A stretch of 32,076 nucleotides of DNA. Source: Methylococcaceae bacterium. Lineage in GTDB: Bacteria; Pseudomonadota; Gammaproteobacteria; Methylococcales; Methylomonadaceae. Under the pieces are notes generated by a model. The model saw only the letters and a program-made list of their open reading frames with translations, had not been told where the DNA came from and searched no databases. This document shows positions 14,157 through 23,713 of this stretch, piece after piece (the first letter of the stretch is position 1; the number at the start of each line of letters is the position of its first letter). Made by a program: the position numbers and the translations under genes. The stretch lies in contig JABFSH010000078.1 in the NCBI GenBank assembly GCA_013140705.1, forward strand, positions 1 through 32,076. Direction: 5' to 3'.

Positions 14157-14905
14157 ATAAATTTATTGAAGAATTTGAAGCAGAGAGAGCCGCCCGCATT
14201 GAATCTTTTGGTCAGGATGAAGGATTCAAAAGCCGTTCGCAGGCATGGCTTGAAGAGAGCATGCGTAAATCTTATGTTTACAATTTTTCCTGGCTAGGGC
14301 GGCCTATTATCCAAAATCCGATTGATATCATGGCAATGCAGGACATTATCTGGCAAGTGCAGCCAGATCTAATTATCGAAACTGGTATTGCACATGGAGG
14401 CTCGCTTATTTTCTCTGCTTCCATGCTAGAGCTCAATGCAGCTTGTGGTGGACCCCAAAATGCCGAAGTTTTAGGTATCGACATTGACATTCGCCCACAT
14501 AATCGTGAAGCCATAGAAGTGCACCCAATGTACCGCCGAGTTTCCATGCTGCAAGGCTCAAGTATCGCGCCAGAAATCATTGCTCAAGTTCAGGATAAGG
14601 CTAGAAATAAAAAAAAGATACTGGTATGTCTTGATTCCAATCATACCCATGAGCATGTTCTGGCTGAGCTTGAAGCGTTCGCTCCATTGACTAGCGTAGG
14701 CAGCTATTGTGTAGTATTTGATAGCTTTGTTGAAGATGTTCCTGCTGATGTGTTCACAAATCGTCCTTGGGGCCCTGGCAATAGTCCAAAGACAGCAGTC
14801 TGGGAATATTTAAAAAATCACCCTGAGCTTGAAATCGATAAAAGTATTCAAAATAAACTTTTGATTACTGTCGCCCCAGATGGTTACCTGAAGCGTGTCT
14901 GTTAA
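14153..14905 (+). CDS. CmcI-family SAM-dependent methyltransferase (cephalosporin hydroxylase/rhamnosyl O-methyltransferase-like)
   Basis: 250 residues. The CmcI family pattern is clear: SWLGRPIIQNPIDIMAMQD near residue 45, IIETGIAHGGSLIFSASML (SAM-binding loop), VLGIDIDIRPHN, LDSNHTHEHVLAEL with metal-ligand-like Asp and His, and FVEDVPA with RPWGPGNSPKTAV near the end. In polysaccharide loci these proteins are predicted sugar O-methyltransferases. The start overlaps the previous stop (ATGA). Confidence 0.9.
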   Translation: MNKFIEEFEAERAARIESFGQDEGFKSRSQAWLEESMRKSYVYNFSWLGRPIIQNPIDIMAMQDIIWQVQPDLIIETGIAHGGSLIFSASMLELNAACGGPQNAEVLGIDIDIRPHNREAIEVHPMYRRVSMLQGSSIAPEIIAQVQDKARNKKKILVCLDSNHTHEHVLAELEAFAPLTSVGSYCVVFDSFVEDVPADVFTNRPWGPGNSPKTAVWEYLKNHPELEIDKSIQNKLLITVAPDGYLKRVC

Positions 14906-14929
14906 GTTACTTGCTCACGCGTATCCTTA

Positions 14930-16432
14930 ATGTCACTGAAGAAAAATGTTATCGCCAATTACCTCGGTCAGGGATGGTCGGCTTTGATGGGCATTGCTTT
15001 TATACCTCTATATATTAAATATTTGGGCCTTGAGGCATACGGGCTCATTGGTGTGTTTGCCATTATGCAGGCATGGCTGACACTGTTGGATATGGGCATG
15101 ACACCTACCTTGAGCAGGGAAATGGTGCGTTACAAAGCCGGTGCTTATAGAGTTGAATCTATTCTCGATTTGTTGCGTTCAATCGAATGGATTTGTGCCG
15201 CCTTGGCTTTGCTGATTGTTTCTGGTATCTGGCTAGCTGCACCTTTGATCTCTAGCCAATGGTTGAAAGTAGAAAAATTGCCTATGGAAACGGTCAATCA
15301 TGCGATTGTTGTCATGGGATTTGTGATGTCCACCAGGTTGTGGGAAGAGGTATATCGCGGTGCTATTCGTGGTATGCAGCAACAAGTGTGGTTAAATATT
15401 ACACAGGCTACCTTGACGACATTGCGATGGGTTGGGGTGCTGGCCGTTTTGGCTTGGATATCACCAACAGTTCAAGCATTCTTCTTGTGGCAAGGGTTGA
15501 CTTCAGTAATCAGCGTTATCATCTATGCTAGTAAAACATATCTATGGCTACCTAGTTCCCAACGGAGAGGGAAATTCAGCCTAGATGCCATCAAAGGTGT
15601 CGGTCGTTTTGCCGGAGGCATAGCAACGATTACCTTGTTGGCTTTATTGCTTACTCAAGTTGATAAAGTATTACTGAGCGGGCTATTATCACTTGAGCAG
15701 TTCGGTTATTACACGCTCGCGAGTGTGGTTGCTGGGGGTCTGGCCCAATTTATAACCCCGATGAACGCAGCTATCTACCCTCGCTTCACTGAATTAGTAA
15801 CGAAACACGATAGTGTGGCATTGATAAAAACGTATCACGATTCCTGTCAATTGATGTCTGCCGTTATTGTTCCCCCAGCTCTCGTACTGGCTGCTTTCGC
15901 GAAACCTGTGTTGTTGCTTTGGACAGGTGATCATACGTTGACTAATGCCGCTAGCCCCATCCTCAATTTATTGGTGATGGGGACGCTATTTAACGGTTTT
16001 ATGAATGTGCCGTATATGCTTCAATTGGCACATGGTTGGACTGGATTTGCCGTGAGAACGAATGTCGTAGCAGTCGCTATTATTATCCCTGCTATTCTCT
16101 GGGCGGTACCTCGATATGGTGCGATTGGTGCTGCATGGATTTGGGTTGCTCTTAATGCAAGTTATGTGCTGATTGGTATTCACTTTATGTATTACCGGCT
16201 TATTCCTGATCAAAAATGGCGTTGGTATCGAGAGTCTGTTGCCAGACCTTTGATTGCTGGCTCCATCGTAGCTTTTGGCCTCGCTTTTATTCTTCCCGTT
16301 TCACAAAAGCGATTGGATTGCATTTTTACATTGTTACTTGCCAGTATCTGTGTTGCAGCCTCAGTTGCTATTGTGATGCCAAGCTTGCGCCAACGAATTA
16401 TATATTACACCAAAGAGTTCCTATATGGCTGA
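14930..16432 (+). CDS. wzx: Wzx-type polysaccharide flippase
   Basis: 500 residues, strongly hydrophobic, with about twelve to fourteen predicted membrane segments. The N-terminus KKNVIANYLGQGWSALMGI followed by YLGLEAYGLIGVF is typical of the MATE-like PST/Wzx (RfbX) flippase family, which moves undecaprenyl-diphosphate-linked repeat units across the inner membrane. It is the only transporter in the window. The final 8 bases overlap the next gene. Confidence 0.92.
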   Translation: MSLKKNVIANYLGQGWSALMGIAFIPLYIKYLGLEAYGLIGVFAIMQAWLTLLDMGMTPTLSREMVRYKAGAYRVESILDLLRSIEWICAALALLIVSGIWLAAPLISSQWLKVEKLPMETVNHAIVVMGFVMSTRLWEEVYRGAIRGMQQQVWLNITQATLTTLRWVGVLAVLAWISPTVQAFFLWQGLTSVISVIIYASKTYLWLPSSQRRGKFSLDAIKGVGRFAGGIATITLLALLLTQVDKVLLSGLLSLEQFGYYTLASVVAGGLAQFITPMNAAIYPRFTELVTKHDSVALIKTYHDSCQLMSAVIVPPALVLAAFAKPVLLLWTGDHTLTNAASPILNLLVMGTLFNGFMNVPYMLQLAHGWTGFAVRTNVVAVAIIIPAILWAVPRYGAIGAAWIWVALNASYVLIGIHFMYYRLIPDQKWRWYRESVARPLIAGSIVAFGLAFILPVSQKRLDCIFTLLLASICVAASVAIVMPSLRQRIIYYTKEFLYG

Positions 16433-17516
16433 ACCAATAATCACGACCGTAATCCCGACGTTTAAACGGCCTACTCTCCTCAAACGAGCAATAGAAAGTG
16501 TGCTTACACAGTCATTTAAGAGTTTGGTGGTTTGTGTTTATGACAATGCTTCAGGAGATGAGACTGAAGAAGTTGTTAAAACCTTAGCTAATCGCGATAG
16601 CCGTGTGCTTTATTTCAAAAATAGCCAAAACATAGGTCCCGTCGCGAATATGATTCAAGGGGTAAAAGCAGTAAATACACCTTTTTATTCCTTGCTAAAT
16701 GATGATGATTTTTTATTGCCGACCTTTTATGAAAATGCCATAAATGCTTTTAAGAGTTTTCCGAATGCTGAATTTGTCTGTTCAAAAACTATCGTAATAG
16801 ATTTAATTGATAAAAAACTGCAATTTTGTAATCAGAACTGGCTTCCTGGTTTTTATGAACCATCCAATGATATTGTTTCGAAAATGTATTTATCTTATTT
16901 TGTTCAGACTGGTGTACTCTTGAGCACGAGCTTAAGAGAAGCCATTGGTAGTTTTGAGCCATCTGGAAGTGATTCCTTGTATATGACTATTGCAGCAACA
17001 GTATTTCCTTTTGTGGTTCTGAATAATTATGGCGCAGTAGTAACTTTGCATGAGAATGCATATTCTATAGTGGGGGAAGGAATTGTTAAAGAGAATGTCC
17101 AGACTCTCTATGAGCATCTCTTGTCTACGCTTAGTAACGTCATGAATATAAGTGTTCCTCCCGAGAGAAAAATACACTTATTGATGTATATTTTAAAGTC
17201 ATATCAGCAGCACTTTGATACGAAAAAACTAAATTATTTGATGAGCCGAAATCATGAGGATAGTATAAATAATATTATTTGTTTGCCATCGCTGATTACT
17301 AACAGAGGGCTTGTTGCTAAGTTTTATGATTTATTTCCAGAAAAAACTCATTCTTGGGTAACACAGTTCTTCAAATTGACGAGATTTTTGAAGAGGGTGT
17401 TAGGTAGAGAATCTAAAATCGGCTGGATAGATTTACCCAAAGATGCATACACTTTACTGGATGGTCATAATAGCGATATATCAACGCTAGTGCCCTACCT
17501 CAAACTCAAATCTTGA
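16425..17516 (+). CDS. GT2 family glycosyltransferase
   Basis: 363 residues. GT-A fold marks: TTVIPTFKRPTLLKRAIESV, VYDNASGDET, and LLNDDDFLLP with the DDD metal-binding motif near residue 93. It is visibly AT-rich compared with the biosynthetic genes around it, a frequent sign of recent transfer in O-antigen glycosyltransferases. Donor and acceptor are not predictable. Confidence 0.88.
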   Translation: MAEPIITTVIPTFKRPTLLKRAIESVLTQSFKSLVVCVYDNASGDETEEVVKTLANRDSRVLYFKNSQNIGPVANMIQGVKAVNTPFYSLLNDDDFLLPTFYENAINAFKSFPNAEFVCSKTIVIDLIDKKLQFCNQNWLPGFYEPSNDIVSKMYLSYFVQTGVLLSTSLREAIGSFEPSGSDSLYMTIAATVFPFVVLNNYGAVVTLHENAYSIVGEGIVKENVQTLYEHLLSTLSNVMNISVPPERKIHLLMYILKSYQQHFDTKKLNYLMSRNHEDSINNIICLPSLITNRGLVAKFYDLFPEKTHSWVTQFFKLTRFLKRVLGRESKIGWIDLPKDAYTLLDGHNSDISTLVPYLKLKS

Positions 17517-17541
17517 ACTCGAATATTTATAAAGGTATTTT

Positions 17542-18474
17542 TTGAATCCTAGTTCTCCCTTAGTTTCTATTGTAGTACCTGCCTATAATCATGCTCGATA
17601 CTTGGCGCAGGCTATTGACAGTATTCTTGGTCAAGATTATCCAAATCTGGAGCTGATCGTTTTGGATGATGGATCAACCGATAACACAAGTGAAGTTCTG
17701 GAAAGTTACGTAAACTGTTTCTATTGGGAAACACACCAAAACATGGGTCAAGCTAACACGCTAAATAAAGGTTGGAGAATGGCTAAAGGCGAAATTTTAG
17801 CTTATCTCTCAGCCGACGATATTTTATTTCCTCAATCCACAAGAGTATCAGTGGAGTGTTTGTTAAAAAACGCAGATGCAGTGCTTTGTTATTGCGATTT
17901 TCAACTGATCGATCCAGAGTCAAGGGTGGTTAGAAATGTAACGGCCCCGGAGTATAGCTATATAGAAATGGTTACAAACTTTATTTGTGCTCCGGGCCCA
18001 GGTGCTTTTTTTCGGCGTAATGCGTTCCTTATAACAAATGGATGGGATTCCAAGCTACGGCAATTCCCTGATTATGCATATTGGTTGCAACTCGGTCTAT
18101 TAGGTAGATTTGTGCATATTAGACAGCAGCTGGCTGCTTTCCGAATTCATGAAGAATCTCAAACTTTTGCTCAAACTACAATCGAACGCTCTGAAGAGGC
18201 CTTAAGAATAATTGAAAACTATTTTCAGTTACCAAACATCCCCGCTGAAGTTGTTTTAGCTAAAAATCAGTCTGTTGCGAACGCCACATTGTTAGTTGCA
18301 CAGCTTCATCTTCGATCAGGGAGATATCGTATGGGTTTCCATCAAATATCGAAGGCATTTCAAATTTTTCCCCAGTCTTTAATCTCATTTAGAATTCTTA
18401 AAATACTGATAAATGGTTTTTTTAATCGATTTGTTCACAAGCTGCTTTGGAAAATAAGAAAAAAGCATGGCTGA
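17542..18474 (+). CDS. GT2 family glycosyltransferase (TTG start)
   Basis: 310 residues. The TTG at 17542 is chosen because AAAGG lies 6 bases upstream and the family N-terminus PLVSIVVPAYNHARYLAQAI begins just after. VLDDGSTDNT and YLSADDILFP (DD metal site) give a canonical GT-A donor site, and RQFPDYAYWLQLG fits the acceptor-side D-Y-W region of GT2 enzymes. It overlaps the next gene by 8 nt. Confidence 0.9.
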   Translation: MNPSSPLVSIVVPAYNHARYLAQAIDSILGQDYPNLELIVLDDGSTDNTSEVLESYVNCFYWETHQNMGQANTLNKGWRMAKGEILAYLSADDILFPQSTRVSVECLLKNADAVLCYCDFQLIDPESRVVRNVTAPEYSYIEMVTNFICAPGPGAFFRRNAFLITNGWDSKLRQFPDYAYWLQLGLLGRFVHIRQQLAAFRIHEESQTFAQTTIERSEEALRIIENYFQLPNIPAEVVLAKNQSVANATLLVAQLHLRSGRYRMGFHQISKAFQIFPQSLISFRILKILINGFFNRFVHKLLWKIRKKHG

Positions 18475-19462
18475 AATAAATTCCTCCGTGAAAACAATTG
18501 CGATTACTGGAACGTCCGGGTTCATCGGAAAACATCTTGTGGCTGAGTTGTTGAGACTGGGTAACTTTCGTATAAAGCTACTTTCCAGAAATCGAAATCG
18601 GGATTTTAATGACCTGATTGGATCAGGCGTCCAGATCGAGATAACGGAAGGTGACCTGCTTGAGCCGACGTCATTGCATGGTTTTCTTGAACAAGGCTGT
18701 ACCGTTGTTAACCTAGTCTATCTTCGGGATGCTGGCGAGGCTGATAACATTACAGCCGTAACCAACTTGCTTGAAGCATGTAAATCAGCAAACGTGAGGC
18801 GTTTAGTCCATTGCAGTACTGCTGAAGTAGTGGGCCGTGTCAATGATAATCTTGTTACTGAAAGTACCTTATGCCGACCGATTACCCAATATGGCATGAC
18901 CAAAATCAAGATTGAAAATGCTATTCTTGCAGCCGCCAAAGCCCATTTTGATATTGTGCTTCTGCGCCCGACTGCAGTTTTTGGCCCAGGGGGGATGAAT
19001 CTGGAAAAACTCACTAATGACCTCATAACCAAAAACTGGCTAAAGAATTATATCAAGTCATGTCTTTTTGACCGAAGGCGAATGAATCTGGTGAGTATCG
19101 CCAATGTGGTAGCGGCCATTATTTTCCTGATAAACCGCACCGAAATCTTTAATGGGGAAATATTCATTGTTTCTGATGACAATAATCCAGCCAATAATTT
19201 TGCTGATGTAGAGCGCATATTAATGAAAGCACTCAATTGTCCTGATTATTTTTTACCGCGAATCCCAGTGCCGCAAAGTGTACTGAGGTTGCTGCTCAGA
19301 TTGCTTGGAAGAAATAATATCAATCCAGGTTGCAATTATTCACAGGCTAAGCTGGAAAATCTTGGTTTCAATGCACCGGTTAAATTTGAAGCTGGATTAT
19401 TGGAATACGCTAACTGGTATCGATCCAAATTGTTTGTTGGACAACGCGGAGATACCAATTAA
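18467..19462 (+). CDS. NAD-dependent nucleotide-sugar epimerase/dehydratase (extended SDR)
   Basis: 331 residues. ITGTSGFIGKHLVAELL at the N-terminus, LVHCSTAEVVG (catalytic Ser/Thr region) near residue 115, YGMTKIKIE (YxxxK) near 144, and LRPTAVFGPGG. Substrate unknown; it could be a 4-epimerase or 4-ketoreductase feeding one of the neighbouring glycosyltransferases. One-base overlap with the following gene. Confidence 0.87.
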   Translation: MAEINSSVKTIAITGTSGFIGKHLVAELLRLGNFRIKLLSRNRNRDFNDLIGSGVQIEITEGDLLEPTSLHGFLEQGCTVVNLVYLRDAGEADNITAVTNLLEACKSANVRRLVHCSTAEVVGRVNDNLVTESTLCRPITQYGMTKIKIENAILAAAKAHFDIVLLRPTAVFGPGGMNLEKLTNDLITKNWLKNYIKSCLFDRRRMNLVSIANVVAAIIFLINRTEIFNGEIFIVSDDNNPANNFADVERILMKALNCPDYFLPRIPVPQSVLRLLLRLLGRNNINPGCNYSQAKLENLGFNAPVKFEAGLLEYANWYRSKLFVGQRGDTN

Positions 19463-20607
19463 TGCGTGTTCTTAATGTGAACACTTCATTAGACTTTAAG
19501 ACTGGCGGAGGTACAGCAGAACGCACTTTTCAGATGAGCCGTTTTTTGGCGCAAGAGAGAATAAAGTGTACTGTCCTTACCATCGATACCGGACTGGACC
19601 AAGCCAGGATACAGGCGCTAAAACCAGCAGAAGTGGTGACCGTTCCTTTGTTATGGAGAAGATTTTATATACCCCTGATCAAATGGTCAGTTATCAGACA
19701 ACTGGTTAACGAGGCCGATATTGTTCACCTGATGGGGCACTGGAGCGTGCTCAATGCCATTATCTATATTGCGCTTCGCCGTGCTCGTAAGCCTTACGTT
19801 GTTTGCCCGGCCGGTGCATTGCCTTTGTTTGGCCGCTCGAAACAACTTAAAAAGTTGTACAACTTTTTTGTGGGCAACAACATTATTCGTCATGCTTCTG
19901 CATGGATTGCCGTTACGTCAGCCGAGTTCCCGCATTTCGAAAGTTACGGGATTTCCGCTGAACAGATTACTGTGCTTCCCAATGGGGTATGTAGGGAAGA
20001 TTTTCCTCTGGTCGACATTGATTTTTTTCGACGTAGTAAAGGCTTGCCAAATAAGCCGATCATTTTATTCATGGGGCGCCTTAATCCAATAAAAGGCCCC
20101 GACATATTGCTTAAAGCGTTTGCTTTGATGCACCGTCGCATACCGGATTATCATCTTGTTTTTGCTGGCCCTGACGAGGGTATGCAACCATCTTTAGTTG
20201 ATATGGCGAAACAGGAAGGGTTATCCGATCGAATCCATTTTTGGGGTTACGTTGGCGGCAACGACAAGTCGGCGGCATATCGTTGTGCCAAGTTACTCGT
20301 GGTTCCCTCGCGGCAGGAAGCCATGTCTATCGTAGCCTTGGAAGCCGGTATTTGCGGTACGCCTGTTTTGCTTACGGATCAGTGTGGATTCAGCGATATC
20401 TGTAGGGTGGATTCGCGCCTGGAAGTGCCTGCAAACGTAAATGGCATAGCAAAAGGTTTAGCCGGTCTCCTTGATGATGCCAGCGTATTACAACAAGTTG
20501 CCCCAGTTTGGCATGATTTCGTCGAGCAACACTATGCTTGGCATGCCATAGTCCCTGATTACCTTAAGCTTTATAAAAATATCCTGACATCACGGGTGCA
20601 TGAATGA
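19462..20607 (+). CDS. GT4 family glycosyltransferase
   Basis: 381 residues, GT-B fold. Acceptor domain from the N-terminus with the glycine-rich loop FKTGGGTAERTFQMS; donor domain with LFMGRLNPIKGPDILLKAF near residue 200, VFAGPDEG, and the EX7E motif EAMSIVALEAG near 295. A retaining GT4 glycosyltransferase acting on the lipid-linked oligosaccharide at the cytoplasmic face. Overlaps the next gene by ATGA. Confidence 0.9.
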   Translation: MRVLNVNTSLDFKTGGGTAERTFQMSRFLAQERIKCTVLTIDTGLDQARIQALKPAEVVTVPLLWRRFYIPLIKWSVIRQLVNEADIVHLMGHWSVLNAIIYIALRRARKPYVVCPAGALPLFGRSKQLKKLYNFFVGNNIIRHASAWIAVTSAEFPHFESYGISAEQITVLPNGVCREDFPLVDIDFFRRSKGLPNKPIILFMGRLNPIKGPDILLKAFALMHRRIPDYHLVFAGPDEGMQPSLVDMAKQEGLSDRIHFWGYVGGNDKSAAYRCAKLLVVPSRQEAMSIVALEAGICGTPVLLTDQCGFSDICRVDSRLEVPANVNGIAKGLAGLLDDASVLQQVAPVWHDFVEQHYAWHAIVPDYLKLYKNILTSRVHE

Positions 20608-21836
20608 ATGTGCTTGTCCTGACGCAATATTTTTGGCCGGAAAATTTCCGTATCAATGCAATAGTCCAAACTCTGGTTGAAAAAGGAATTGGAATCGAGG
20701 TTTTGACAGGCAAGCCAAACTATCCGGAAGGTTCGATATATCCAGGTTATCAAATGTGGGGTTGCCAGTATGAGTCGAAGTTTGGCGCGGCAATCCATCG
20801 CATCCCGTTATTGGCAAGAGGTAAAAGCGCTTGGCGCTTGGGCCTCAATTATTTATGCTTTATTACTTCAGGACTTCTGTTTGCGCCATGGCAACTAAGG
20901 AAAAAGCATTTTGATGTTATTTTTGTCTATGCCCCATCGCCAATACTTCAGGCCATTCCGGCACTTTTTTTAGGATGGTTGAAGAAAGCCCCTGTGATTA
21001 TTTGGGTACAGGATTTGTGGCCGGAGAGCTTGTCTGCAACGGGTTATGTGCATAACTCATGGTTGCTTGGCTGCGTGAGGCAAACAGTGCGCTTTATCTA
21101 TCGCCATACGGATTTGTTGCTAGTACAGTCGCGAGGGTTTAAAGAGCCCGTCTCAAGCCTGGCTTCAGGAACTCCGGTTATATACTACCCCAACTCTGTC
21201 GACGATACTTTTACAGCTACATCAACCACTCGTTTTATACCAGATCTTGCCGGTTTGGATGGGAAATTTGTTGTGATGTTTACAGGCAATATTGGTATTG
21301 CCCAAGCCGTTGAAGTGATAGTTGAGGCTGCTGATTTTCTAAAAGAATATGCGGAGATCCATTTCGTCATCCTGGGCATTGGAAGCCGTTGGCAATGGAT
21401 GAATCAGGAGGTGCAAAAGCGCGAACTGACTAATGTGCACTTACTTGGCAGATTTGCGGTAGAAACAATGCCAGGTTTTATGCAAAGGGCTTCAGCATTA
21501 CTGGTTACATTATCAAACCAGGAAATTTTCGCGGCAACTGTCCCCAGTAAAATACAGGCGTATATGGCGGCGGGGCGTCCTATCCTGGCATGTCTGAACG
21601 GCGAGGGGGCTCGATTGGTGACGGAGGCTGAAGCCGGCCTGTCAATCCCTGCCGAAAACGTAAAAGCGCTGGCGGATGCCATTCTGCATTTATATGGGAT
21701 GATGCCGGAACAACGGGAAAAATTCGGCAGTAATGGTCGTCGCTATTACCAGGAACATTTCGACCATAATCGTTTGGTCGATCAACTGATCGGACATTTT
21801 CTAACGACCCTGGATCATAGGAATAAACCACAATGA
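20604..21836 (+). CDS. wbuB: WbuB-like GT4 glycosyltransferase (L-FucNAc/L-QuiNAc type)
   Basis: 410 residues, near the usual WbuB length. Family marks: VLTQYFWPENFRINAIVQTL at the start, GKPNYPEGSIYPGY, IWVQDLWPESLSATGY near residue 135, FTGNIGIAQAVEVIVEAA, and LSNQEIFAATVPSKIQAYMA near 305. WbuB-type enzymes transfer N-acetyl-L-fucosamine or related L-HexNAc. The three genes that follow make exactly such a UDP-L-HexNAc donor, which supports the assignment. Confidence 0.87.
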   Translation: MNVLVLTQYFWPENFRINAIVQTLVEKGIGIEVLTGKPNYPEGSIYPGYQMWGCQYESKFGAAIHRIPLLARGKSAWRLGLNYLCFITSGLLFAPWQLRKKHFDVIFVYAPSPILQAIPALFLGWLKKAPVIIWVQDLWPESLSATGYVHNSWLLGCVRQTVRFIYRHTDLLLVQSRGFKEPVSSLASGTPVIYYPNSVDDTFTATSTTRFIPDLAGLDGKFVVMFTGNIGIAQAVEVIVEAADFLKEYAEIHFVILGIGSRWQWMNQEVQKRELTNVHLLGRFAVETMPGFMQRASALLVTLSNQEIFAATVPSKIQAYMAAGRPILACLNGEGARLVTEAEAGLSIPAENVKALADAILHLYGMMPEQREKFGSNGRRYYQEHFDHNRLVDQLIGHFLTTLDHRNKPQ

Positions 21837-22699
21837 AAGTATTAGTGCTAGGCGCAAGCGGAATGCTCGGAAATGCAATGATGCGGATTCTGAGTGAAAA
21901 CCCGGATTGGCAGGTTTTTGGCACTGTTCGCTCTACCGATATAAACCGTTTTTTTCCTGCTCAAATTGCCGAGCGGCTAGTGTCGGGAATCGATGTCGAA
22001 AACCATGACTCCCTCATCAAGATTTTTGCAAGGCTTCGTCCTGATGTTGTCATCAACTGTATTGGCTTGATCAAGCAGTTGGCGGATGCCGAAAATCCGC
22101 TACAGGCAATTCCGATCAATTCACTGTTGCCACATCGCTTGGCTGGATTCTGTAATCTTGTAGGTGCGCGTTTACTACACATTAGTACAGACTGCGTTTT
22201 TTCTGGCGCAAAGGGTGGTTATAAGGAAAACGATCCTTCCGATGCAAAGGATCTCTATGGCAAGTCAAAGTTTTTGGGAGAAGTTGATTATCCGCATGCA
22301 ATCACCTTGCGCACTTCGATTATTGGGCATGAATTACAAAGTACTCATGGTTTGATTGACTGGTTTTTATCACAGCAAAATCATTGTAAGGGCTTCAGAC
22401 GAGCTATTTTTTCAGGATTACCTACGGTTGCTTTGGCGCAAATTGCACGCGATATTATAATTCCCAGACCCGAGTTGTACGGACTTTATCATGTCGCTGC
22501 AACACCTATATCCAAATATGATTTACTGAAACTGGTTGCGGAGGTATACGGAAAATCCATAGAGATTGTTCCTGACGATACGCTAGTCATTGATCGGTCA
22601 CTCAACGCATCGCACTTCCATTTAGAGACCGGTTATAATGCTCCTGACTGGCCTGTGCTAATAAAAATGATGCATTCTTATCAAGAATCCGGATCCTGA
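21833..22699 (+). CDS. RmlD-like SDR reductase of the UDP-L-HexNAc pathway (WbvR/FnlB-type, without cupin domain)
   Basis: 288 residues. LGASGMLGNAMMRIL Rossmann start, HISTDCVFSGAKGGY near residue 115, YGKSKFLGE (YxxxK) near 141, and a short C-terminal domain. Bifunctional FnlB/WbjC proteins, which make the L-FucNAc precursor, are about 370 residues and add a cupin-like C-terminal domain; this protein lacks it and matches the single-domain WbvR type associated with L-RhaNAc/L-QuiNAc. It precedes the dehydratase gene instead of following it. ATGA overlap upstream, 3-bp gap downstream. Confidence 0.82.
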   Translation: MKVLVLGASGMLGNAMMRILSENPDWQVFGTVRSTDINRFFPAQIAERLVSGIDVENHDSLIKIFARLRPDVVINCIGLIKQLADAENPLQAIPINSLLPHRLAGFCNLVGARLLHISTDCVFSGAKGGYKENDPSDAKDLYGKSKFLGEVDYPHAITLRTSIIGHELQSTHGLIDWFLSQQNHCKGFRRAIFSGLPTVALAQIARDIIIPRPELYGLYHVAATPISKYDLLKLVAEVYGKSIEIVPDDTLVIDRSLNASHFHLETGYNAPDWPVLIKMMHSYQESGS

Positions 22700-22702
22700 A
22701 AA

Positions 22703-23713
22703 ATGTTTAAAAATAAAGTATTAATGATTACAGGAGGTACGGGATCTTTTGGACATACTGTTCTCAAGCGCTTTTTATCATCGGATGTGCGAGAAATTCG
22801 CATTTTTAGCCGGGATGAAAAAAAGCAGGAAGACATGCGACTTGCCCTGGATAATGACAAATTGAAATTTTATATTGGAGACGTCCGCAATTACGATAGT
22901 ATCCATCAAGCAATGAAAGGTGTTGATTATGTTTTTCATGCCGCAGCACTTAAGCAGGTTCCGTCTTGTGAATTTTATCCAATGGAGGCGGTAAGGACCA
23001 ACGTGATTGGCACGGAGAACATGATGGATGCTGCAATAGCCCATCAAGTGAAAAGAGTCGTCGTATTAAGTACTGACAAGGCGGTTTACCCGATTAATGC
23101 CATGGGTATTTCCAAGGCAATGATGGAAAAACTAATGGTTGCCAAGGCGCGGATGCAGAATGAAGGTGAAACGATTTTTTGTGCAACTCGTTATGGCAAT
23201 GTCATGGCGTCACGCGGTTCTGTAATTCCCCTTTTTGTATCGCAGCTTAAGACCGGTAAGCCCTTAACGATCACCGATCCCAATATGACGCGTTTTCTGA
23301 TGTCGCTGGAAGACTCTGTCGATCTTGTCCTGTATGCTTATGAACATGGCAGGCAAGGGGATATTTTTGTTCAGAAGGCGCCGGCTTCTACTGTAGTGGA
23401 TTTGGCGCAAGCACTTAAGGACATTTTTGCCAAAAATAATCCCATCCGGGTCATCGGTACTCGACATGGCGAAAAATTGTACGAATCACTTTTATCAAGG
23501 GAAGAAATGGCTCACGCCCAGGACATGGGTGATTATTACCGCGTTCCGGCCGATAATAGAGACCTGAACTACAATAAGTTTTTTAGTGATGGCGAAGAGA
23601 AAATATCGCTTCTTGAAGATTACACATCTCATAGTACCGAGCGCTTGAGTGTAGAAAGAGTGAAAGCGCTTTTATTGAAACTGGATTTTATCCAGGAACA
23701 GTTACATGCTTAA
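22703..23713 (+). CDS. fnlA: UDP-GlcNAc 4,6-dehydratase/5-epimerase, CapD/WbjB/FnlA type
   Basis: 336 residues. ITGGTGSFGHTVLKRFL, FHAAALKQVPSCEFYP (family block), VVVLSTDKAVYPINAMGISK near residue 120, and ATRYGNVMASRGSVIPLF. The catalytic tyrosine is replaced by Met (MGISK), which is normal for this inverting CapE/WbjB branch. It forms the UDP-2-acetamido-2,6-dideoxy-L-4-hexulose intermediate. Overlaps the 2-epimerase gene by 8 nt. Confidence 0.93.
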   Translation: MFKNKVLMITGGTGSFGHTVLKRFLSSDVREIRIFSRDEKKQEDMRLALDNDKLKFYIGDVRNYDSIHQAMKGVDYVFHAAALKQVPSCEFYPMEAVRTNVIGTENMMDAAIAHQVKRVVVLSTDKAVYPINAMGISKAMMEKLMVAKARMQNEGETIFCATRYGNVMASRGSVIPLFVSQLKTGKPLTITDPNMTRFLMSLEDSVDLVLYAYEHGRQGDIFVQKAPASTVVDLAQALKDIFAKNNPIRVIGTRHGEKLYESLLSREEMAHAQDMGDYYRVPADNRDLNYNKFFSDGEEKISLLEDYTSHSTERLSVERVKALLLKLDFIQEQLHA